Origin: JBAXTE01 sp037130365
GTDB taxonomy: Bacteria > Bacteroidota > Bacteroidia > Bacteroidales > WCHB1-69
Direction: 5' to 3'
Assembly (NCBI GenBank): GCA_037130365.1
Contig: JBAXTE010000013.1
Span: 29,559 to 93,558 of the forward strand
DNA length: 64,000 nucleotides
Within the stretch, counting starts at the first letter, position 1, and every line of letters starts with the position of its first letter. Below are positions 1 to 8,121 of this stretch, in pieces. The notes under the pieces are model-generated. The model was not told the DNA's origin, ran no database searches, and worked only from the letters and a program-made list of their open reading frames with translations. A program made the translations under genes and the position numbers.

Positions 1-218
1 TCAAATCTAAATTTTTAGCACAACATCCGGAAGTTGTTGCATACCTAACATTTAAAGAACCCAATTTCCGTGTTAGAGTAGGTGATTTTAGAACTAGAAA
101 TGAGGCTCGTGGGTTTTTAAAAAAAATAATCAACGAATATCAAAATGCATTTGTGATTAAAGATGAGATAAAGTATCCTCCATTAACACAAGTAGAAATT
201 GAAAAAAACACAGAATAA
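1..218 (+). CDS. C-terminal fragment of a SPOR-domain protein
   Basis: The reading frame is open from base 3 to a TAA at 216-218, giving the last 71 residues of a protein that begins before the window. The segment RVRVGDFRTRNEARGFLKK followed by an alternating helix/strand pattern matches the SPOR (sporulation-related repeat) domain, a small fold that binds denuded peptidoglycan at division sites and usually sits at the C-terminus of envelope proteins. The domain ends about 15 residues before the stop. The N-terminal part, and so the full role, cannot be seen. The following lipoprotein gene has its own promoter. The SPOR call is from motif pattern only. Confidence 0.6.
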   Translation, partial: KSKFLAQHPEVVAYLTFKEPNFRVRVGDFRTRNEARGFLKKIINEYQNAFVIKDEIKYPPLTQVEIEKNTE

Positions 219-228
219 TTTGAAAATA

Positions 229-260
229 TTTGATAATGTGTTAAATAATTGCTATATTTG
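229..260 (+). promoter_or_regulatory. Bacteroidota-type promoter of the OmpA/TPR lipoprotein
   Basis: A -33 element TTTG lies at 229-232 and a -7 element TATATTTG at 253-260, separated by 20 bases. This matches the sigma-ABfr consensus (TTTG, 19-21 bases, TAnnTTTG). The start codon follows 44 bases downstream. It is the best promoter match in the window. Confidence 0.6.
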
Positions 261-304
261 CCCCAAATTTTTAAACTATAAATCGGAAAATTAAATTAGT
301 AAAT

Positions 305-2098
305 ATGAAAAAATCAAGTTTAAGCGTGATTGCTATTATCTTTTTAGTGTCTGCAATAATGACTAGTTGCGGATTTAAAAAAATGATAAAAAACTATGCA
401 AAAGTTAATTACGAAGCAGTACCAGCAGTATTAGAAACAAATGGCGGAAAAATTCAAGTAACGATTAAGGGAAAAATTCCGGCTAAATACTTCCATACTA
501 AAGCGGTTATTGAAATTACTCCAGTATTAACTTATGCTGGTGGAGCTACAACACTTAAACCTATTCGTTTAAAAGGCGAAAAAGCTGAGGGTGAAGGAAC
601 TGTAATCAACAAAAAGAATGGTGGTACGTTTACTTACACTGATACATTCGATTACAAACCAGAAATGAACGCTTCAGTTTTAAATCTAAAAGCTAAAGCG
701 ATGCTTAAAAAGAAATCTGTCGATTTAACAGATATAAAAATTGGAGATGGTGTTATTTATACTTCTGAACGCATCATAATTACTCCAGAGTTAAAATATC
801 AATCTGCATTAGGAACAGGTACAAATATTATTGTTGCTAATCACGGATACGAAAAAGAAACTTTTGTTAGTAAAGAAGCTGTTATTTATTTTCAAGTAGA
901 CAAATCTAACTTAGACCTTAAACTCCCATTAAATAAAAAACCAGAAAACAAAGCTCAAATTGATACACTTATTAAGTTCATTCAATCTGGATTAAAGGTA
1001 AAAGACATCACAATCAACGCTTGGGCATCACCTGAAGGCGAAGAAGCAAGAAATCAAAACCTTTCTACCGATCGTTCTAAAGTTGCAAAAAAATGGTTTG
1101 ACGCTCAAATTGCTGCTTACAAAAAAGCAAAAGCAAAAGAGTTGAAAGTTAAAGAAAAAGATGTTGTAATTGAACTTCCTGAAGTAGTATTAGGTGCTTT
1201 AGGAGAAGATTGGACTGGTTTTATGAGTGCAATTGAAAGCTCAAATATTAAAGACAAAAACACAATTCTTAATGTAGTTCGCTCTCAATCAGATGTTACT
1301 CGTCGCGAGCAAGAAATTCGCAATATGACAGTTATCTATAAAGAAATTGAAGATGAAATTCTTCCTGCACTTCGTAGAGCTGTTTTAAATGTAAAATGTT
1401 ACGAAGCTAAAAAATCTGATGAAAAAATTGCGACTATGGCAGTTGCTACTCCTGATTCTTTAGATAGTAAAGAAATTTTCTATGCTGCATCGTTAACCAA
1501 TGATTTAACGACAAAAGAAAACATCTACCGCAACGCAATTAAAGTTTTTCCTCAAGATTGGAGAGGTTACAATGATTTATCAGCAGTGTTAATACTTCAA
1601 GGTAAGTTAGCTGAAGCAAAAACTATGGCTGAAAAAGCAAATACTATGTCCCCAAACAATGGAAACATTCTTAATAACCTAGGCGTTTTAGCTCTTATAA
1701 ATAAAGATTTCACTAATGCTAAATCTTATCTTGAATCAGCTCAAAAACTTGGTATTGCAGAAGGTTATAACCTTGGAATAATTAAAATTAAAGCTGGTGA
1801 TTATACTGGTGCAATAAATTCATTTGCAGGAAAAACTTGTGATTATAATGTAGCTCTAGCGCAAATATTAGTTGCTAATTTAACTTTAGCTCAACAAACA
1901 TTAGATTGTGTTAGTAACAAAACTGCTGTTTCAAATTATCTTATGGCAATTGTTGGAGCTCGTTCAGGAAACACATCGTTAATGTACGAAAAGTTAAAAC
2001 TTGCTTGTAATGATGCTTCTTTAAAAACTCAAGCTAAAGAAGACCGTGAGTTCTTAAAATATTTTAATACTCCAGAATTTCAAAATATTGTTAGATAA
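305..2098 (+). CDS. Outer-membrane lipoprotein with OmpA-like and TPR domains
   Basis: The 597-residue product begins with a lipoprotein signal whose lipobox ends at Cys22 (MTSC). Residues about 35-190 form a beta-rich region typical of Bacteroidota envelope proteins. Residues about 195-300 resemble the OmpA C-terminal peptidoglycan-binding domain, with the strand AVIYFQVDKSNLDL followed by a helix and the ITINAWASPEGEEARNQNLS loop, although a Lys/Ala-rich insert follows. The last 170 residues contain TPR-like helical pairs (DWRGYNDLSAVLILQGKLAEAK and the next unit). It probably anchors the outer membrane to peptidoglycan. It lacks the beta-propeller of the T9SS component PorE and has the opposite domain order, so that name is not used. 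The gene is monocistronic, with its own promoter and a strong terminator. Confidence 0.7.
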   Translation: MKKSSLSVIAIIFLVSAIMTSCGFKKMIKNYAKVNYEAVPAVLETNGGKIQVTIKGKIPAKYFHTKAVIEITPVLTYAGGATTLKPIRLKGEKAEGEGTVINKKNGGTFTYTDTFDYKPEMNASVLNLKAKAMLKKKSVDLTDIKIGDGVIYTSERIIITPELKYQSALGTGTNIIVANHGYEKETFVSKEAVIYFQVDKSNLDLKLPLNKKPENKAQIDTLIKFIQSGLKVKDITINAWASPEGEEARNQNLSTDRSKVAKKWFDAQIAAYKKAKAKELKVKEKDVVIELPEVVLGALGEDWTGFMSAIESSNIKDKNTILNVVRSQSDVTRREQEIRNMTVIYKEIEDEILPALRRAVLNVKCYEAKKSDEKIATMAVATPDSLDSKEIFYAASLTNDLTTKENIYRNAIKVFPQDWRGYNDLSAVLILQGKLAEAKTMAEKANTMSPNNGNILNNLGVLALINKDFTNAKSYLESAQKLGIAEGYNLGIIKIKAGDYTGAINSFAGKTCDYNVALAQILVANLTLAQQTLDCVSNKTAVSNYLMAIVGARSGNTSLMYEKLKLACNDASLKTQAKEDREFLKYFNTPEFQNIVR

Positions 2099-2105
2099 TC
2101 TATAT

Positions 2106-2155
2106 TATCTACATAAAAAAAGTCGCTTGTAAGAGCGACTTTTTTTATGTAGATA
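2106..2155. terminator. Bidirectional terminator hairpin
   Basis: A perfect 22-bp inverted repeat (2106-2127 with 2134-2155) encloses a 6-base loop. Its core AGTCGCT/AGCGACT is flanked by an A-run on the left and a T-run on the right, so it can terminate transcription in both directions. It lies just after the lipoprotein stop codon. Confidence 0.85.
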
Positions 2156-2500
2156 TCTCAAGAAATCATTGGGTCAAAAAATAGTTAATCAAAGAACCCG
2201 AAGTGTAATACCTTTTTTCAAATTACCCCCTAACTTAGGAATATTATAATTCAAAAAGAAGATACACTATGCATTTCTTTATCTTATATTGATATTCTTA
2301 CAGTCTCACTCATTGCTATGATTTGCTCAATGTGTAAATTGAAAACAACAACAATAATACTGTTTGTGTCTGGCTATATAAGTGATTTATAAAGCGGGTT
2401 AATTATGAATGATTCGTGGGTATAAAATTTGATTTTTTGACGACCTAATTAATATATATTAGCAACTTAGACAATATAAAACGACGGAAAACCCTATAAA
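2156..2500. other. Non-coding stretch with nothing recognised
   Basis: About 345 bases between the terminators of two convergent genes. No open frame of useful length, RNA fold or repeat shared with the rest of the window was recognised. Confidence 0.5.
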
Positions 2501-2502
2501 AA

Positions 2503-2536
2503 AACCCGATTTCGGTCATTAAGCCTCAATCGGGTT
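2503..2536 (-). terminator. Terminator of the small T9SS protein gene
   Basis: Stem AACCCGATT (2503-2511) pairs with AATCGGGTT (2528-2536). On the minus strand the hairpin is followed by a run of T. It lies 20 bases beyond the stop codon at 2557. Confidence 0.8.
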
Positions 2537-2556
2537 AAATATTATAAAGAAATAAT

Positions 2557-3411
2557 TTAAATGATAATTACTTTTTTGCTGACATAAGTACCATTTGCGC
2601 TTTTCATGTTTAAATAGTAAATCCCTTTTCCAAATATGGAAAGATCTATACTCATTGTTGATGGAATTGTTTTTTGTTCAAAAACTACAGCTCCAATTTG
2701 ATTATAAATAATAACTTGTTCAAAATCGTTAGCGTTATTTATTGATATAATTCCTGTAGATGGATTTGGGTATACTTCTAAACTATTATAGGAGTATAAA
2801 ACGGTTTCAATACCGGTGTTAATAGCAGTTCCTGTGATGATTATATCATCAATTTTGGTTGTTGCAAGGGTGTCAATTGCAGTTCCTGTAAGGTTTATAT
2901 CAGTTGCTAAAACCCATCTTACAGAAATATTTGAAGTTGCAGTATCTGCAGCAGCAGGTAAAGTTAAATTAGAAACTACTCCTGATGTCCAATCGTTAGC
3001 ACAGCGAATGGTGTCATTGGTAATATTTAACCAACTTGCAGGTGTCCCTTTGCTCCATTGAATCAAAAATTCTTTTGGACCACCAGAATTCTGATTTCCC
3101 GAACGTTGTTTTGATGAAATTTTGATATTTGTATAACCAGCAGTTTTGAATTTCAAAATCCAATATTTACTCATTACACCATTGTTCCAACCAATAGTTG
3201 TAGCAGCTGTATCGCCAGAAACTTGACCAGTTGTAAATGTAATTGGACGTGTTACATCGTTTTCTGTTCCAATAAATCTACCCATGTTAATAGATAAACC
3301 TGAAGTTGGAGTTTTAATTGAAGTTGGAAAAGTCCAAGCAGCAATTGTATCTTGTGCCGAAGCAATTCCCATAATTGCTGAGCACCATAAAAATAGTAAT
3401 GTTTTTTTCAT
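2557..3411 (-). CDS. Secreted protein with T9SS type A sorting domain
   Basis: The 284-residue product has a Sec signal peptide (MKKTLLFLWCSAIMGIASAQ). A beta-sandwich-like middle region follows (about residues 22-195), with patterns such as WILKFKTAGYTNIKISSKQRS seen in Bacteroidota carbohydrate-binding or jelly-roll domains. The C-terminal 75 residues form a type A T9SS sorting domain, starting at LEVYPNPSTGIISI and ending KKVIII. The protein should be exported by Sec, translocated by T9SS, then attached to the surface or released. No catalytic motif is visible. Its function is unknown. Confidence 0.75.
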   Translation of the reverse strand: MKKTLLFLWCSAIMGIASAQDTIAAWTFPTSIKTPTSGLSINMGRFIGTENDVTRPITFTTGQVSGDTAATTIGWNNGVMSKYWILKFKTAGYTNIKISSKQRSGNQNSGGPKEFLIQWSKGTPASWLNITNDTIRCANDWTSGVVSNLTLPAAADTATSNISVRWVLATDINLTGTAIDTLATTKIDDIIITGTAINTGIETVLYSYNSLEVYPNPSTGIISINNANDFEQVIIYNQIGAVVFEQKTIPSTMSIDLSIFGKGIYYLNMKSANGTYVSKKVIII

Positions 3412-3516
3412 CTTTTGTGTTTGTTTTGTTATTGAATTTATTTTTGAGGTATTAAAATAATCAAAAAATATTGAGCTAGTTTATTTAAAAATCGATTTGT
3501 ATATAATTACAATTCG

Positions 3517-3524
3517 CAAAAATA
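3517..3524 (-). promoter_or_regulatory. -7 promoter element of the T9SS protein gene
   Basis: The plus strand reads CAAAAATA, which is TATTTTTG on the minus strand and matches TAnnTTTG. It is 106 bases upstream of the start codon. No convincing -33 element was found. Confidence 0.4.
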
Positions 3525-3588
3525 TAACCTTTATTTTAGAAATGCAAAATTATTCTATTCGATTTTTCATTAATATTCTGATTATCCT

Positions 3589-3596
3589 TATATTTG
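3589..3596 (+). promoter_or_regulatory. -7 promoter element of the TiaS-like/TonB operon
   Basis: TATATTTG lies 22 bases before the ATG at 3619 and matches the Bacteroidota -7 consensus. The four following genes are tightly spaced, so this is likely the promoter of the whole operon. Confidence 0.5.
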
Positions 3597-3618
3597 CAAA
3601 TAGAAACAAATCAAAAAG

Positions 3619-4359
3619 ATGAGATTAATCGTAGGTATTGATGACACAGATAACATGGAAAGTCGTGGAACTGGTTTTCGTGCTCGCGAATTAGGACAAT
3701 TTATCACAGAAAAAAAGCTAGGTAAACTGCGCTATGTTATTCGTCATCAGCTTTTTTTTCATCCCGATATTCCTTTCACTTCACATAATAGCTCTGCTTC
3801 TATCGTTATTGATAATGTTAAAGACAGAGAAGCTGTTCGTCGGTTTTGCGAGGACTATTTATTGGAATATGCTGCAGAAGGTTCCGATGCTGGTTTATGT
3901 GTATATTCGCCCGATGAGGATCAATCGATTAATGCCATTATTGAGTTTGCACAAAGAGCTAAAAAAGCGATTGTTACAGAAGTTGAAGCATATCGATTAG
4001 CTGCCGAAGCGGGTATCTTCTTGCAAGGTTATACCGGCCTGAAAACTGGTATTATTGGGGCATTGTCAGCTGTAGGATTGGGCGCAGAAGGATGCGATGG
4101 TCGCGTGTTATGGTCTGCAAATCTTAGAGACACATCTGGAATTTATTCAGTGGAAGAATTAATACAATTTATTGATATAGAATCAATTGTAAATATGGAT
4201 TATCAAGCTGTTTCACCAAAAGAGTTGATTCTGAAAGGGGAATGGTGTCGACCAATTATGTTAAATAATAAAGTTACATTAATCGTAGAGGAGGTTCAAA
4301 ATGAACAGTATAAGTGGAAAATTGCTCCCAAGGAGTTTATCAAAAGTATTACCCAATAA
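3619..4359 (+). CDS. TiaS-like protein (tRNA-Ile2 agmatinylcytidine synthase-like domain)
   Basis: The 246-residue protein opens with GIDDTDN and then GTGFRARELG. This resembles the DDTD phosphate-binding motif and following loop of archaeal TiaS, which attaches agmatine to cytidine-34 of tRNA-Ile2. The full archaeal enzyme is longer and also has OB-fold and zinc-ribbon domains, which are absent here; no CxxC pair is present. A bacterial protein is not expected to modify that tRNA, since bacteria use lysidine (TilS). The domain may therefore act on another small molecule. It heads an operon with an ECF-type membrane protein, a lipoprotein and a TonB receptor, so a role in processing an imported compound is an inference. 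The family call rests on the N-terminal motif. Confidence 0.55.
   Translation: MRLIVGIDDTDNMESRGTGFRARELGQFITEKKLGKLRYVIRHQLFFHPDIPFTSHNSSASIVIDNVKDREAVRRFCEDYLLEYAAEGSDAGLCVYSPDEDQSINAIIEFAQRAKKAIVTEVEAYRLAAEAGIFLQGYTGLKTGIIGALSAVGLGAEGCDGRVLWSANLRDTSGIYSVEELIQFIDIESIVNMDYQAVSPKELILKGEWCRPIMLNNKVTLIVEEVQNEQYKWKIAPKEFIKSITQ
4289..4295 (+). promoter_or_regulatory. Shine-Dalgarno-like sequence deciding the ECF-like start
   Basis: GAGGAGG ends a few bases before the ATG at 4301, inside the end of the TiaS-like gene. Most genes in this window lack such a site. It supports the long overlap and suggests translational coupling. Confidence 0.5.
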
Positions 4360-4888
4360 ATTAACGGGTGATATTGCAGAGTTATTAATTCTCTTTCTTT
4401 TAGGTGCTATCGCAATCGCACTGCATGCAAAACTGCGAATCCCAACACAAATGCCTGGAAAATATGGGATGATTTATTTGACCATCATCATGGCTTCGAG
4501 GTTGTGTTCAAAATATCAGTTTTCGGCAACTATTGCTTCTTTAGGGGCAGTTTCGTTATTAATGATGGATGTTCTTGGGTTTAAAGATCCATTTATGCCC
4601 GTAATCTATATTTTTATTGGGATAATAATTGACATTTTATTTATAAGTGCTCCTAAACTTACCGAAAAAGTCTGGTATGTTGCATTAGTTGGTGGAATTG
4701 CTTGGATGGTTATTCCAATAATTCGGCTCATTCTTTTTGTATCGATTGGATATGTCCATGGAGTGCCAAAGTTTGCTCCAATTGTCCCATTTTTATCGCA
4801 TTTCGCTTTTGGATGTGTTGGCGCACTACTTGCTTTTTCAGCATTAAAAATTGCAGGAAAATCTACAAAAAACGATGCTTCGGTATAG
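4301..4888 (+). CDS. ECF-transporter S-component-like membrane protein
   Basis: The 195-residue product is strongly hydrophobic, with about six membrane segments from residue 24 to 185. The N-terminal segment with PGKYGMIYLTIIMASRLCSKY and the overall length resemble substrate-binding S components of energy-coupling factor transporters. No ECF ATPase or T component is nearby, so it would have to share a general ECF module or work alone. The start overlaps the preceding gene by 59 bases. The ATG at 4301 was kept because GAGGAGG lies just upstream, an unusually good ribosome binding site for this genome. Other small polytopic membrane protein families cannot be excluded. Confidence 0.5.
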   Translation: MNSISGKLLPRSLSKVLPNKLTGDIAELLILFLLGAIAIALHAKLRIPTQMPGKYGMIYLTIIMASRLCSKYQFSATIASLGAVSLLMMDVLGFKDPFMPVIYIFIGIIIDILFISAPKLTEKVWYVALVGGIAWMVIPIIRLILFVSIGYVHGVPKFAPIVPFLSHFAFGCVGALLAFSALKIAGKSTKNDASV

Positions 4889-5762
4889 TAAACTTTTATT
4901 CATTCTTTTTTTTGGTCTTTTGAGTTTTTTTGGATGTAAATCCGATACAGAAGAGCCAATAATGGGATTAATATCTGGCGATGGCTTTTTTGCTAGCGAT
5001 ACTATTGCCGATCCAGGTCAACGTTTTTCCATTAGAATTATAGGCAATTCGGGGAGCTTGCCTGCCACCAATTTTAGAATTATTGTTGAATCTAACGGAA
5101 CTTCTGGGACTATTTTAGATTCTGGAATCTATTCCGATCATTTTGACATTGTGAAATCGTTTTATTTTGGTGGAAATGATCTCGAAAAATGGTCATTTTA
5201 TATCAAAAATAAAGATGGGTTGGTGGCCTCCACCTCCATTTCGATCCGTAGAAATCCGAATGCGTTGTATGGATCCATCTCTGAATATTCGAACCTGAAT
5301 TTTAAACTTCAGCAAAACATTGGCGGAAATATGCTTTTGCTCAATACTGGGCTTATCATTCCTGCAACTTCTTCAGTTAGTTATCAATCAACCGTTGACT
5401 TTCTGGCATATTATAGCTCGGTTAATTTTTACACACTTTCATCACCAAACGAAACGGAAGCACCTGGCTTTTATCCGTCCATTCTTTCGATGACTACAAA
5501 AAATGAACTACGATACAAAAACGATTATACGACCGTGACTCCTGCAACTTTTGATGCAGTAATGAACGATAGTTTGATTCTGGCATCATACGACAATTCG
5601 GTTGTTGGAACACGAAAAGCAAAAAATGTTCTACCCGGAAGTGTGATTCCTTTCGCCGTTCAAACGGGACCAATGGCTGGAAAAAAAGGGCTGATAAAAA
5701 TTATCGATACTCAAGGAGAGGCTGCTGGAACGATAATGCTCTCAATTAAAATTCAACATTAG
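4875..5762 (+). CDS. Lipoprotein of the TonB uptake operon
   Basis: A start at 4875 gives 295 residues beginning with a typical lipoprotein signal whose lipobox cysteine is Cys21 (FFGC). An upstream ATG at 4851 would add eight residues ahead of the signal and is less likely. The gene overlaps the end of the ECF-like gene by 14 bases. The mature part is beta-rich and was not matched to a family. Its C-terminal half contains VLPGSVIPFAVQTGPMAGKKG, rather like surface proteins that pair with TonB receptors. It is probably an outer-membrane lipoprotein that helps capture the substrate of the following receptor; this rests on position. Confidence 0.6.
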   Translation: MLRYSKLLFILFFGLLSFFGCKSDTEEPIMGLISGDGFFASDTIADPGQRFSIRIIGNSGSLPATNFRIIVESNGTSGTILDSGIYSDHFDIVKSFYFGGNDLEKWSFYIKNKDGLVASTSISIRRNPNALYGSISEYSNLNFKLQQNIGGNMLLLNTGLIIPATSSVSYQSTVDFLAYYSSVNFYTLSSPNETEAPGFYPSILSMTTKNELRYKNDYTTVTPATFDAVMNDSLILASYDNSVVGTRKAKNVLPGSVIPFAVQTGPMAGKKGLIKIIDTQGEAAGTIMLSIKIQH

Positions 5763-5783
5763 TATTAGAAATATGATAAACTC

Positions 5784-7874
5784 GTGAATAAAAAGATTCA
5801 TTTACTAATTGTTTTTTTGTTTGCATCTACAATTTGGATATACGGACAAGAAAAAGTCGCGGATAGTATTTGTCTCGAACCGGTGATTGTTGTGGCAACT
5901 CGCAATGAATCGGCATTGCACAATATCCCTATGCGTGGAGTGGTGTTGATCCCTACTCAAACAAATTCTTTTACCAACGGCAATATCGATGACCAACTTT
6001 ATCAGGCTCCCAATGTATATATCGATCGTAGGAGTGGAATTTTTTCTAAGAATTCATCTGTAAGCATCCGAGGATTAAATGGAAGTACAAGAACTTTGGT
6101 TTTATCCAATGGTGTTCCAATCAACAAAACCGACGGTGGTGGAGTAAATTGGAATCGAATTAATCCCGAAATCGTTGAAAGAATGGAGGTGGTTAAAGGT
6201 CCTGGGTCTTCATTGTATGGATTTAATGCTATGGGCGGAGTAGTTAACATCATCACACGGAAACCAATTTCGAAAAATGAGTTCAGCGCTTCCACTTGGT
6301 TTGGAGATTATAATTCCAAAGGTGCTTCGATGTATTATGGAAATCGGAATAAAATTGACACGGGATTCTATTATTCGGTAGATGGATTCACACGCTTAGG
6401 AGACGGATATATTGCCGAGCCAGACAGCACTCGAGATTCTACCAACGCAAAATTATATGTAAAGGATTATGCTGCTCGTTTCTTATGTGGATATAATTTC
6501 TCGGCAAAAACCTATTTGGAGGCTGAATACACGCATTCGTACAACGAATCTGGAGATGGAACCGAAATCTATGATCCGAAAGGAGCATATTACAGTTTTA
6601 ATACCGACAATGGCCGATTATTATTTTCATCAGATTTCGGTTCTTTTGGGACAATTAATGCGTTAGTTTATTATCAGCGAGAAACCTATATTTATCAAAA
6701 GGAAAACTTTAAAAAAGCAAAATTACCTCCGTATGAAGTTACTGCTTATAATCTAACACAAACAAATGCGGTACGCGATGATTATGGAGTCAATTTGTGG
6801 CACCGATTCTCGATAAACAAACATCACAGCTTTGCCTATGGAGTTGAAGTCCGACAAGGTTCGGGTGATGGGACGGAATTGTGGTTTACATCTACAGATA
6901 CGATGAGAACTGAAGGAAAACTCAGAAACTATGGGGCTTATATACAACATGAGGCCAACTTTTTCAACAATCGGCTGAAGTGGATTTCTGCTCTTCGGTT
7001 TGATGCGGTGGAGTTTTTTGATGGCAGTTATCAGATTTATTCGCCCTCGGCAAGCAACGAATTATTGCAATATTACAATACCAATTATGCCTCCAAGTCG
7101 TGGCAAGGATTTAGTCCTAGAACTGGCATCAACTATTCTTTCTCTACATCGACAACTGGGTATATCAATCTTTCTGCTGGATTCCGGCCACCGATGCTCG
7201 ACGACATGATTAATAACCGCAGCATCACTAAGGGTTTTAAGTTGGCAAACCCAAGTTTAAAGCCAGAAACAATCTACAATATTGAAGTAGGAAGCTCTAT
7301 TAAAATCAAAAATACCATCGTCGTTGAACCTTCAATTTATTATATGCAAGGTTTCGATTTCAATTACTTTGTTGCCACTGGCGATACCATTTGGGGCGAC
7401 AATAAACCCAAGCCCGTGTTGCAGCGCGACAATATTGCCCAAGTGAATATTTTTGGTACTGAATGCGCTTTGAGATTCTATCTAAATCATGGAATTTCTG
7501 GCTATCTCAACTACAGCTACAATAATTCCGTGATTGGAAAATATGATCGGAAAACCGATAGCGACCTCAATCTGTCTGGTAAAATATTGACCGAAGTCCC
7601 CCATCATATGGGAAGTATTGGAATAATCTGGCAAAACAAGATTGTAAATATTTACGGTTCATTCAACTATACAGGAAGTACTTTTTCTGATGATGAAAAT
7701 CTTTTGGAACTTAAAGATTACTACACCTTAAATTTAAAAATATCCCGAAAAATCAACAAAAATATTGATGTTTGGATTCAAGCACAAAATATCACCGACA
7801 ATATTTACATCAATAATAAAGGTCAAAAAGGGTTGGGTCGATTTGTTTCGGGTGGTTTGAGAATCAAAAGATAA
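5784..7874 (+). CDS. TonB-dependent outer membrane receptor
   Basis: The 696-residue protein starts at a GTG (5784) and has a signal peptide ending near IWIYGQ. A TonB-box-like stretch (PVIVVATR) follows. The plug domain spans about residues 40-165, with SVSIRGLNGSTRTLVLSNGVP and VKGPGSSLYGFNAMGGVVNIITRKP. The rest is a 22-strand-type barrel that ends in an aromatic-poor but typical GRFVSGGLRIKR strand. It lacks the carboxypeptidase-like N-terminal extension of SusC proteins, so it belongs with vitamin, siderophore or metal receptors. It probably imports the compound handled by the three upstream genes. The substrate is unknown. Confidence 0.85.
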   Translation: MNKKIHLLIVFLFASTIWIYGQEKVADSICLEPVIVVATRNESALHNIPMRGVVLIPTQTNSFTNGNIDDQLYQAPNVYIDRRSGIFSKNSSVSIRGLNGSTRTLVLSNGVPINKTDGGGVNWNRINPEIVERMEVVKGPGSSLYGFNAMGGVVNIITRKPISKNEFSASTWFGDYNSKGASMYYGNRNKIDTGFYYSVDGFTRLGDGYIAEPDSTRDSTNAKLYVKDYAARFLCGYNFSAKTYLEAEYTHSYNESGDGTEIYDPKGAYYSFNTDNGRLLFSSDFGSFGTINALVYYQRETYIYQKENFKKAKLPPYEVTAYNLTQTNAVRDDYGVNLWHRFSINKHHSFAYGVEVRQGSGDGTELWFTSTDTMRTEGKLRNYGAYIQHEANFFNNRLKWISALRFDAVEFFDGSYQIYSPSASNELLQYYNTNYASKSWQGFSPRTGINYSFSTSTTGYINLSAGFRPPMLDDMINNRSITKGFKLANPSLKPETIYNIEVGSSIKIKNTIVVEPSIYYMQGFDFNYFVATGDTIWGDNKPKPVLQRDNIAQVNIFGTECALRFYLNHGISGYLNYSYNNSVIGKYDRKTDSDLNLSGKILTEVPHHMGSIGIIWQNKIVNIYGSFNYTGSTFSDDENLLELKDYYTLNLKISRKINKNIDVWIQAQNITDNIYINNKGQKGLGRFVSGGLRIKR

Positions 7875-7881
7875 TGAATAA

Positions 7882-8032
7882 TATCAAATGCTAATATTAT
7901 TTAATCCATTGATAACAAATGCAGTACAATATTACATATTACAGATAGGGTATTGAACCGAGATAAATAAAGAGAACATACTAAATTTCAATTAGTCATT
8001 AGGTGTAATTTGAAATAAGCATTGGAATAATT
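7882..8032 (+). repeat. Divergent copy of ~133-bp palindromic intergenic repeat (family 1)
   Basis: It shares ATGCTAATATT, CAATATTACATATTAC and ATACTAAATTTCAA with the copy at 18027-18160, in the same order and orientation. It lies between the receptor stop codon and the shared terminator. It is the most diverged of the four long copies. Confidence 0.6.
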
Positions 8033-8069
8033 CAATAAAAACTGGAGGATTATTTGGATGCAACACTAC

Positions 8070-8105
8070 ATAAAAAAAGGAAGTCTTTCGACTTCCTTTT
8101 TTTAT
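8070..8105. terminator. Bidirectional terminator between the TonB operon and nifJ
   Basis: A 16-bp stem (8070-8085 with 8090-8105) encloses a TTTC loop. The GGAAGTC/GACTTCC core is flanked by seven A on one side and seven T on the other. It serves two convergent transcripts. Confidence 0.85.
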
Positions 8106-8121
8106 TATTAGCAAGAGATTT

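Noticed and set aside
305..2098. T9SS component PorE
   Set aside because: OmpA and TPR parts are present, but the order is reversed and the beta-propeller is missing.
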